64,000 nt of DNA, taken from Thaumasiovibrio sp043421945 (GTDB lineage Bacteria; Pseudomonadota; Gammaproteobacteria; Enterobacterales; Vibrionaceae). The position numbers were made by a program, and so were the translations under genes. Below, in pieces: positions 32,863-40,712 of this stretch. Under the pieces are notes generated by a model. That model made no database searches and was not told the origin of the DNA. It saw only the letters and a program-made list of their open reading frames with translations. The stretch spans positions 1 through 64,000 of the forward strand of contig JBHOGO010000009.1 in the NCBI GenBank assembly GCA_043421945.1, in the 5' to 3' direction. Numbering within the stretch: position 1 is the first letter of the stretch; every line of letters begins with the position of its first letter.

Positions 32863-34263
32863 TTATGCGACCAACGCATTCGGTGCGGCATCGAGCTCAT
32901 CTTTAACGAGGTTATTTAACCAGCGTCGACCGTATATGCGGTGTACCGTTAAACCAATTTTAACGATTTCTTCAAGTAGCACGACGGCCATTACCATATC
33001 GAGCGACCATCCCAGCACAAGACCGGTATAAAATGCCAGCGGTATCCCAACCCCCCATTGTGCGAATAAGTCGATAAATATGGTGTACTTGATATCACCA
33101 CCACTTTTCAACACGCCGCCAATACCCACCATGTTAAAGACCTTGAGACAAAGACCGACTACCATCACCATGGTCACGTTCAGTGCCAAACTCACATCGG
33201 GGAGGTTTGTCAGCGACAATGCATACCTAACGTGCCCATTCATTAGCACAATCATCAATGCTAACACCACGGCCAATGACACCGCACAGGCAAGCAACCA
33301 CCAGGATTGGAAATAGGCACGATTATAGTTATCGGCACCCAGTTCATGGCCTAATATTGTCGCAGCGGCAACCGCAAAGCCAATAAATGCAGAGATCAAT
33401 ACACCTTCGATTGGGCTTAGTAAGCTGATAATAGCTAATTCTGATACCCCTAACTGGCCGATAATCAAGTTATAAACCAAGATACCCATTGCCCAGCCAG
33501 AATCGTGCACGATCATCGGAATAGCGACTTTACAGTACTTCACTCTCGCCGATTTTTTCCAAGCATCAGCGCCTTCTTCAACTTTTGGTAAAATATCGGC
33601 ATGGTAACGTTTAGCAGCCCAAAGCAGCATAATCATTTGTATAAAGCGCGAGACCGTTGTACCGATAGCAGCACCTGCAACGCCCATTTCAGGGAAGCCA
33701 AATAACCCAAAGATTAATAGTGCATTCAGTGTTGCATTAATACCCACAGCAATAAGGCCAATGACCGTTGGTAGCCTTGCTTCACCCACAGAACGCATAG
33801 CCGCTTCGAGCGGAACAACAATGGCTGTCGCAATGATACTAACGCCAGTTAAGAACAGGTATTCTGTTGCATACTGCACGAAGTGTGAATCATCAGTCAC
33901 AACCTGAACAATTTGTTGTGGAATAACGCTATATAAAACCGCAAATGGTACGCAGAAAGCGACAGAGACGACCCATGTTTGAAGGAGTGTTCTTCTTACT
34001 CCTTTCATATTACCTGCACCAAAAAATTGTGATGCCAAAACGCTGACTGCACCACTGGCACCCACAACCATCAGTAGGTTAAAGAAGAAGATTCGGTTAC
34101 CCACACCGACAGCGGCAACTTGGGCTTCACCAAGCTGCGACACCATTAATACATCGACCAAACCAAGCAGAGCAAAAAGCATGCATTGCAGTGATACAGG
34201 TAATGCTAAGCGCATTGTTTTTTGCCAAAACTGCTTATCAGCAGAAGATTTCCAAGTATGCAT
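32863..34263 (-). CDS. MATE family multidrug efflux transporter
   Basis: This 466-residue protein has twelve hydrophobic segments and MATE features (MRLALPVSLQCMLFALLGLVD and VGVGNRIFFFNLL). It exports cationic compounds in exchange for Na+ or H+. The ATG at 34263 is preceded by AGGGGG; a start at 34302 would add 13 residues without a ribosome site. It is divergent from the AraC-type gene at 34363 with 100 bp between them, so it may be that regulator's target. Confidence 0.85.
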   Translation of the reverse strand: MHTWKSSADKQFWQKTMRLALPVSLQCMLFALLGLVDVLMVSQLGEAQVAAVGVGNRIFFFNLLMVVGASGAVSVLASQFFGAGNMKGVRRTLLQTWVVSVAFCVPFAVLYSVIPQQIVQVVTDDSHFVQYATEYLFLTGVSIIATAIVVPLEAAMRSVGEARLPTVIGLIAVGINATLNALLIFGLFGFPEMGVAGAAIGTTVSRFIQMIMLLWAAKRYHADILPKVEEGADAWKKSARVKYCKVAIPMIVHDSGWAMGILVYNLIIGQLGVSELAIISLLSPIEGVLISAFIGFAVAAATILGHELGADNYNRAYFQSWWLLACAVSLAVVLALMIVLMNGHVRYALSLTNLPDVSLALNVTMVMVVGLCLKVFNMVGIGGVLKSGGDIKYTIFIDLFAQWGVGIPLAFYTGLVLGWSLDMVMAVVLLEEIVKIGLTVHRIYGRRWLNNLVKDELDAAPNALVA

Positions 34264-34362
34264 TTTTTGCCCCCTTTTTTTCGTTGGTGTGAATAAGATC
34301 ATAACGCTTGTTTATGTAAATCTCTTATGCTATATCATCAAAAAACTTTGCGAGACTATCAT

Positions 34363-35199
34363 ATGGGTTGGCCAGAACATTTCCATATCTCAGACACATC
34401 AAGGCAACTGATCATCGACCGCTCTCAGGTTTACGCACTAGACAATAACCAAATTGTCCAAATCGGTTATGCTTATGCGAGAGATTATTTCGATATCTCA
34501 AGAAGACACAGTGACAAACAAATCGTTCTATTCAGTATCAAAGGTCAAGGGATAGTCACAACCCCTGAGCACCACCATGTTATGACATCGAATACGATTA
34601 TCTATTTACCCGCTGGCCAGCCACACCGTATTTTGCTGGATAGTCCACAATGGGAGTGTTGCTGGATCGTGCTAGAGCCTGAGAGTGATTGGACCGCTAA
34701 ACTTCCGAGAGATACACAGTTCAAAGATAGTGCTAACGCCGAGCTAGTAAGGCATATCATTGACTGCATCCACCATAGCTTACATGCTGGCTATCCCATC
34801 ACCGACCAACTTACTGGACTGCAAGTTGAGCAACTGCGTGTACTCGCGACACACCGTCTGCCCAGCACTATGACACATAGCCAGATCCGTCTACAAAATG
34901 TCTTTCGTCGTGTTCAGCAACAATTGCACCGTGATTGGTCTGTCAGTGATTTAGCAAAGCTCCATCCCTGCTCCGAACCTCATTTTCATCGACTATGTCA
35001 AACCTATTTTGGCCACTCTCCCATCGCTCAACTGACTAAGCAACGCATGGAGCAAGCGAGTCAAATGTTGCTCAATTCTGACGTTCCCATTCAACATATC
35101 TGCGAATCCGTCGGTTACCCCAATCCTGCCAACTTCAGTACTCGATTTAAAAAGTGGAGTACATTTACGCCTCGCGAATATAGAGCTAGGTTTAGTTAA
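34363..35199 (+). CDS. AraC family transcriptional regulator
   Basis: This 278-residue protein has an N-terminal cupin-like AraC_binding domain (about 10-125; LPAGQPHRILL) and a C-terminal double HTH (about 185-278) with CESVGYPNPANFSTRFKKW and TPREYRARF. It probably senses a small molecule and regulates the divergent MATE exporter. The ATG at 34363 was chosen as best fit to the family N-terminus; an ATG at 34327 is possible. Confidence 0.85.
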   Translation: MGWPEHFHISDTSRQLIIDRSQVYALDNNQIVQIGYAYARDYFDISRRHSDKQIVLFSIKGQGIVTTPEHHHVMTSNTIIYLPAGQPHRILLDSPQWECCWIVLEPESDWTAKLPRDTQFKDSANAELVRHIIDCIHHSLHAGYPITDQLTGLQVEQLRVLATHRLPSTMTHSQIRLQNVFRRVQQQLHRDWSVSDLAKLHPCSEPHFHRLCQTYFGHSPIAQLTKQRMEQASQMLLNSDVPIQHICESVGYPNPANFSTRFKKWSTFTPREYRARFS

Positions 35200-35318
35200 T
35201 AGGCAGACGAGGGGTTCAGCTTTATTAGTTCACGATTACTACGCCCTGTAAGCAACTTTTGTACATTCTCAATGTCTCAAACAAAGCCAACAGAAAACTA
35301 AACAACGCGAGTAAGGTC

Positions 35319-35768
35319 ATGTTTACACAACTTAAGACACTTTTTAGACAGTTAACAGAAGAAGGCGGTGAAGGCGGCGTGGTCGATACGCCAACTCTGC
35401 AGGTCGCCATGGCAAGCTTACTGTGTGAAGTATCCCGAGCTGACAACAGTGTCGATGACGAAGAAAGACAAGCTAAAGTCCACCAGCTGACACGCCTACT
35501 TGATATCAATGACACCGAAGCGGTTGAGCTATTACAAAAGGCAAATACTGCTGCTGACAGTTCGGTATCGCTGTATGACTTTACCTCTAAACTGAGAAGC
35601 TTAGAACAATCAGAACGCTACTTACTAATAGAAGCCATGTGGCAAGTCGCTTATGCCGATGGTGTATTAGATCCCCTCGAAGAAGCTGTGATTCGTCAAG
35701 TCTCTGATCTGATTTATGTCGATCATAAAGATTTCATTCGTGCCAAGCTTGCCGCTCAAGCAAAGTAG
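35319..35768 (+). CDS. TerB family protein
   Basis: This 149-residue all-helical protein carries the TerB-like core (ASLLCEVSRADNSVDDEERQ and EAMWQVAYADGVLDPLEEAVIRQVSDLIYV), with paired acidic D-x-x-x-D/E positions that can bind metal ions. TerB-like proteins occur in tellurite-resistance and stress systems. The family-like N-terminus MFTQLKTLF sets the start at 35319. It is a monocistronic gene 120 bp after the AraC gene; no other ter genes are nearby. Confidence 0.8.
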   Translation: MFTQLKTLFRQLTEEGGEGGVVDTPTLQVAMASLLCEVSRADNSVDDEERQAKVHQLTRLLDINDTEAVELLQKANTAADSSVSLYDFTSKLRSLEQSERYLLIEAMWQVAYADGVLDPLEEAVIRQVSDLIYVDHKDFIRAKLAAQAK

Positions 35769-35964
35769 TACACCTTCCCCACATGCTGTGTACCGATATC
35801 GTCGCATTTCGCAACAAATCGGTATGCAGATTTGCAAACTCGTACTCTAAATAAAAATTCGATGCCATTATTAAACATGGCAGACTCTAACACGCATTTT
35901 TCTCGCGTTCTTCTAGGTATAACGATTGCATAGCCAGTACAGGTTTGACTGTATAGGTACTTCG

Positions 35965-36141
35965 ATGCAACAGTTAGTGCGAATTTTCTTAGTGTTCACT
36001 CTCGCTATGAGCGTTACATCAGATATCGATGATCTTGCCCTAACGCGTATCATTTATGAGTCACATTATAAGTTTAAGTTTAAGCTTAAATTTCAAGATC
36101 TGGTAGAAATACCTCTATCAAATCAACAATCAAACTGGTAA
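35965..36141 (+). CDS. Possible small exported protein
   Basis: A 58-residue frame starts with a signal-like hydrophobic segment (LVRIFLVFTLAMSV), preceded by an AGG-type ribosome site. The C-terminal part is charged, with a KFKFKLKF beta-like stretch. No family was recognised, and the coding potential is weak. Confidence 0.3.
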   Translation: MQQLVRIFLVFTLAMSVTSDIDDLALTRIIYESHYKFKFKLKFQDLVEIPLSNQQSNW

Positions 36142-36201
36142 ACAGCGTCACTATTTGCTATAAGGCAGGTGTTACTTCCATTTGAGAGAAGCATCTAAAT
36201 C

Positions 36202-36357
36202 ATGAAATCGTTTAGAATAATATTAGTTGTCTTTTGTGTGTTATTTTATTTGACGAACTTCACTCAGTTTGAACTCTTAAACCCTTTACGTTCCTTACAG
36301 TATGAGGCTCTCACTTTAATTAAGAGCTACTTTGGCTCCAGTGATATCCCCTTCTAA
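36202..36357 (+). CDS. Possible small single-pass membrane protein
   Basis: A 51-residue frame has one hydrophobic helix (IILVVFCVLFYLTNF) and a short C-terminal part. It lies between the small frame at 35965 and the pullulanase gene. The ribosome site is weak, and nothing further can be said. Confidence 0.3.
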   Translation: MKSFRIILVVFCVLFYLTNFTQFELLNPLRSLQYEALTLIKSYFGSSDIPF

Positions 36358-36639
36358 ATCGCAAACCTATCTACACGATACAAAATTTTATTTGTGAACT
36401 GTCTGTAACTAAATTCTTTTAGAGACATATCTCTCATTCTGTTTTGCACAGAAGAAAACACAAATCACAGTTCAACTTCTTTATTAATATCTCAATCAAG
36501 TAATTCTGCCTTGATCACATTATGTAGGAGTAGCAGTTAAATATAGTCTTTCCGATTCTTATTCATAATTATAAAAATATAAAATTAATAATACGGTGAA
36601 CAACATGAATAAAGAACTTCATTTAAAGGAATAGACGAA
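36358..36639. other. Noncoding leader region of the pullulanase gene
   Basis: This 280-bp AT-rich stretch has no frame of interest. It presumably contains the pullulanase promoter and maltose-type regulation. A TTAAAGGA ribosome site precedes ATG 36640. Confidence 0.4.
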
Positions 36640-39600
36640 ATGAAAATATCTAAACTTGCTAGTGCTACCATGCCAATTATTGCTGCTTTAGCACTGTCTG
36701 CATGTAACGATAGCAGTTCCGATAATAGCGACGTGGAAAGTGGGAAAAGTGCCACAATTCAATATTATGATGTCGCTGCATCAACACAGAAGTCAACTAG
36801 TGACTATGCCAATTTTAGTCTACACATATGGAACAATGCCGAATGTGATATGGCAGCAGACAGAGTAATTGGTGACAATCTAGGCGGTTGGGACGCGGTT
36901 TCGTTTACACCAACAAGTGTTGATGAAAATGGGCCTATATGGGAAATACCCCTTAATAGTAATAATACAAACTGCTTAAACTTTATTGCTCGACAGCAAT
37001 TAGATGGCTCGCAGAGTAAATTACATTCAGATGATTTAAAATTTAATTACACCCAATATGAAGACAGCGCTGGTTATATAACACTAGGAAAAGATGATAT
37101 ATTTGCAACGCTACAAGATGCCATTGACTCAGTGACTGGTGTAGCGGGTGCCTCCGCTCATTGGGTTGATAGTGAAACGCTATTGTGGAGTGGCGGTGAT
37201 TCTTCTGATGATATTCGACTCTATTATATCGACCAAGGCTTTAATCATGAGGAACTTGATAAAGCTTCTTATCTATCTCTTAAATCAGGCTCTATCAGCG
37301 AAGAAGTTCAAGCTAAGTTTCGCCATTTAACCGGTTTAACTGCTTACCACATAGACTTTGATGGAATCACGGCAAAAGATCTTATCAGAAAAGAGCTTGT
37401 CGTCGTTGCAATGAAAAGTGATGAAACAGTCTTAGCAGGAACCCAAGTCCAATTCGCAGGAGCCCTCGATGATCTCTACGCCGCTAAGGCAAAAACATTA
37501 GCGTTCGGTGCCGTTATTGATGGAAACACAACCTTCACACTATGGGCTCCTACTGCACAATCCGTTAGCCTTGTTTTATTCGATGACAGCAAAACACAAA
37601 CTTCAAAAGTGGCAATGACTTTTGATGTCGATACAGGGGCATGGGTATCGTCTTCAGCATCCGCTCCCCATGGCACATTTTATCGTTATGAGATTGAAGT
37701 TTACCATCCACAATCTCGAAAAATTCACACGTACCAAGTTACAGACCCTTATTCACTAAGTTTAGCGATGAACTCTGAGCTCTCTCAAGTCGTTGACATG
37801 ACACACTCAGACATCACACCATCAGGTTGGGACAGCTTACAACGTCCTCACAATCAAGTAGATCTGGCGCAAATGGTCATTTATGAGTCACATGTTCGTG
37901 ACTTCTCAGCAATGGATAGTAGTGTTGAAAACAAAGGGAAATACTTAGCGTTTACTGAAGATGGCAGTGTTCCCGTTGAACACTTGAAATCACTGGCAGA
38001 ATCAGGTGTCACACATTTACATCTACAACCTGTTTTTGATATCGCTACGATCAATGAAGACCCTGAGCAAACCATCGACATTAATGACGCTGGTAGTTAC
38101 GCCAAACTTTGCATGATTAATAGTGCATTACAACAACATGAATCATTTGGACAACGTTGCTCCGAAGACGCACTGACAGTTGCTCAAGCGCTTGCTGATT
38201 TACTCCCTTCAGATTCACCTGAAAACCCTGTAGTACAAGCACTGAACAGTTATGTTCGCCCTCATGACCGTTTTAATTGGGGCTATGACCCATTCCATTA
38301 CACGGTGCCAGAAGGATCATACGCGACAGACGCTGATGGCATGCAGCGTATCTATGAATTCCGAGAAATGGTGATGTCAGTGAAGAACGACATCGGCATG
38401 AATATCGTCGTCGATTTAGTTTATAACCATACCAATGCGTCAGGGCCGAATGCCGATACCTCTGTGTTGGATAAAGTGGTGCCATGGTATTACCACCGGC
38501 TCAACGATATTACTGGCGCCGTAGAGAACTCGACTTGTTGTGATAATACCGCGCCAGAACACGAAATGTTTGGCAAGATGATTGATGATTCACTGGTGGT
38601 TTGGAGTGAACAATACAAAATAGACGCTTATCGCTGGGATCTTATGGGTCACCACCCCCTTGCGCAAATTGAGAGTAGTTTAGCGGCCGTGCGTGAAGTC
38701 TTCCCTGAAACCTACTTCTATGGTGAGGGTTGGAACTTTGGTGAAGTTGAAAACGATACACGCTTCACCCAAGCGACACAGGCAAATTTAGCGGGAACAG
38801 GAATAGGTAGCTTTTCTGACCGTCTTCGTGATGCGGTACGTGGAGGTTCACCTTTCGATGAAGCGGAAGGCATTAGAGTGACACAAGGGTTTGGTAATGG
38901 CGCCTATGTACAACCTAATGAGCTTGCCACTGCAGACCAAGCGGAATGGGATCGAGCACAGCACCAAACTGACCTTATTCGTGTCGGCATGGCTGGAAAC
39001 ATCAAATCTTTTGTTCTTATCGACAAAGATGATGAGATTCTTACTGGCTATGATGTGGATTATAACGGTCAACACGCAGGCTATGCTGATCAACCTTGGG
39101 AAGTTCAAAACTACGTATCGAAGCACGATAACCAGACATTGTGGGATAATATCCTCTACAAAGCTGAGTATGGTCTAACCGCTGATGAGCTAGAGCGTAT
39201 GCAAGCTGTCTCTTTATCTACCGTCACTTTCGGTCAAGGTATGCCGTTCTTACACATGGGGGTTGAGCTATTGCGCTCTAAATCCATGCAGCGTGACTCG
39301 TATGACTCTGGGGATTGGTACAACTTAGTAGACTTCAACCTTACCGATAATAATTGGGACAAGGGTCTACCACGTGCCGATAAAGATGAAGTAAACTTCG
39401 CGCTAATCCAAGACGTCATCGATAACAATACAACGGGCGCTGATGCGACAAATATGTCGTCAATGCTAGCGATGTACAAAGAGATGATTTCTATCCGTTC
39501 GGATATGCCTTTAATGCGTCTGCCAAACGCTGATGAGATTAATGCAAGAGTAGATTTCCGCAATACAGGCTCTGAGCAGACACCTGGACTGATTGTTATG

Positions 39601-40263
39601 ACGATTGATAACGGTGTAGTAGCCGGTGCCGATCTTGATGACCGTTTCGATGCGGTGGTGGTTATCATTAATGCGTCCCCAGAATCCCAAACGGCTGATG
39701 ATTTTGTTGATGGCACAGGTGCCCCTATCGCACTCTCCAACTTCGAGCTACACGCTAACCATATCAATAATGGTATCTCGCACGGTTCAACATTTGCTGA
39801 TGCGACGACAAACGATACGACCAATGGTCAGTTTGAGGTTCCTGCGTGGAGCAGTGCTGTCTTTGTTCAATCACGTGTAAACGCTACCCGCGGTGCTGGT
39901 GTTCCTGTCGGCAAGAAAGGTGACCTTGCTGTTCTTCCTCCTTTTGGAAGCACAGATATCTATATCAAAGGTGACCTAAATGGCTGGGGGGCATTAGAAG
40001 AGTTTAAGATGACTTATGTCGATAATGGCATCTATCGTCTTGATACCCTCCTGACTGCTGCTGATAAATCACAAGGCTTTAAATTTGCTGACGCTGATTG
40101 GACAGACGGTACCAACTTTGGTTGTGAGCAAGTCAAAGCCGAAGGCTCTCTTGCTATAGGTGATGAGGAAAATTGCGCTTATCAGTTCGAGGATAAGAGC
40201 TACCGCTTTGAACTTAACGCACTTGATAAAGATAATATCACTGTAGGGTTATTCGAATTGTAA
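36640..40263 (+). CDS. pulA: Pullulanase-type alpha-1,6-glucosidase, lipoprotein
   Basis: This 1207-residue protein has a lipoprotein signal peptide (IIAALALSAC; mature Cys22), a PUD-like carbohydrate-binding region near the N-terminus, CBM48-like modules (GNTTFTLWAPTAQSV) and the GH13 catalytic domain. Catalytic marks are VDLVYNHTN, the nucleophile D667 in YRWDLMGHH, the acid E696 in EGWNFGE, and H829-D830 in KHDNQTL. The C-terminal extension includes a second carbohydrate-binding-like region (IKGDLNGWG). It cleaves alpha-1,6 branches of pullulan, starch and glycogen at the cell surface. It is a single gene followed by a terminator. The symbol is by family likeness. Confidence 0.9.
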   Translation: MKISKLASATMPIIAALALSACNDSSSDNSDVESGKSATIQYYDVAASTQKSTSDYANFSLHIWNNAECDMAADRVIGDNLGGWDAVSFTPTSVDENGPIWEIPLNSNNTNCLNFIARQQLDGSQSKLHSDDLKFNYTQYEDSAGYITLGKDDIFATLQDAIDSVTGVAGASAHWVDSETLLWSGGDSSDDIRLYYIDQGFNHEELDKASYLSLKSGSISEEVQAKFRHLTGLTAYHIDFDGITAKDLIRKELVVVAMKSDETVLAGTQVQFAGALDDLYAAKAKTLAFGAVIDGNTTFTLWAPTAQSVSLVLFDDSKTQTSKVAMTFDVDTGAWVSSSASAPHGTFYRYEIEVYHPQSRKIHTYQVTDPYSLSLAMNSELSQVVDMTHSDITPSGWDSLQRPHNQVDLAQMVIYESHVRDFSAMDSSVENKGKYLAFTEDGSVPVEHLKSLAESGVTHLHLQPVFDIATINEDPEQTIDINDAGSYAKLCMINSALQQHESFGQRCSEDALTVAQALADLLPSDSPENPVVQALNSYVRPHDRFNWGYDPFHYTVPEGSYATDADGMQRIYEFREMVMSVKNDIGMNIVVDLVYNHTNASGPNADTSVLDKVVPWYYHRLNDITGAVENSTCCDNTAPEHEMFGKMIDDSLVVWSEQYKIDAYRWDLMGHHPLAQIESSLAAVREVFPETYFYGEGWNFGEVENDTRFTQATQANLAGTGIGSFSDRLRDAVRGGSPFDEAEGIRVTQGFGNGAYVQPNELATADQAEWDRAQHQTDLIRVGMAGNIKSFVLIDKDDEILTGYDVDYNGQHAGYADQPWEVQNYVSKHDNQTLWDNILYKAEYGLTADELERMQAVSLSTVTFGQGMPFLHMGVELLRSKSMQRDSYDSGDWYNLVDFNLTDNNWDKGLPRADKDEVNFALIQDVIDNNTTGADATNMSSMLAMYKEMISIRSDMPLMRLPNADEINARVDFRNTGSEQTPGLIVMTIDNGVVAGADLDDRFDAVVVIINASPESQTADDFVDGTGAPIALSNFELHANHINNGISHGSTFADATTNDTTNGQFEVPAWSSAVFVQSRVNATRGAGVPVGKKGDLAVLPPFGSTDIYIKGDLNGWGALEEFKMTYVDNGIYRLDTLLTAADKSQGFKFADADWTDGTNFGCEQVKAEGSLAIGDEENCAYQFEDKSYRFELNALDKDNITVGLFEL

Positions 40264-40474
40264 GGCTATTGGGAGCAGGTATTTTTTAAACGCGAATTTT
40301 AAACAGACGTTTTAAGATAATGCCGAGTTGATGCTGAAACTATCATGCATGCCAACATAGGAATAATGCCTTAACATAGACACTGCCGGTGATACTGTAT
40401 AAATAAACAGTATCTCGTAAAAAGGTCACTGAATTGATACCGCCGTACAAATAGTGACCCCACTTAGTTCAATA

Positions 40475-40497
40475 AGCCCTCACTTGAGGGCTTTTCT
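40475..40497 (+). terminator. Rho-independent terminator downstream of the pullulanase gene
   Basis: AGCCCTC / GAGGGCT with a 4-nt loop is followed by TTTTC. It lies 210 bp after the pullulanase stop. Confidence 0.65.
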
Positions 40498-40593
40498 TCT
40501 TGTTCTTTATAAAGTACTTACTTTTTCTATGTCCCACTCTCCGCTTCCCGTAATATGCTCTTATTGTTCTGGTACCACGCTCTTCTATTTTAG

Positions 40594-40635
40594 ATTCCGT
40601 ACTTTGAATCCCATACTTTGAATCCGATACTTTGA
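40594..40635. repeat. Three tandem 14-bp repeats
   Basis: ATTCCGTACTTTGA, ATCCCATACTTTGA and ATCCGATACTTTGA follow each other without gaps, 80 bp upstream of the helicase gene at 40713. They could be a regulator-binding array or slipped-strand duplications. The rest of the 40264-40712 gap holds a terminator and a short ATACTGT / ACAGTAT inverted repeat at 40392-40413. Confidence 0.5.
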
Positions 40636-40712
40636 AGCTAGTATGATAAAAGACAACACCCATTAGCATTAACCGTCACCCATTAATACAAACACTTCAG
40701 CAGCGTAATAAG

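Noticed and set aside
39234..39824. Minus-strand 196-codon frame inside the pullulanase gene
   Set aside because: It overlaps the catalytic and C-terminal region of a clear pullulanase; the Ser-rich composition is typical of an antisense shadow.
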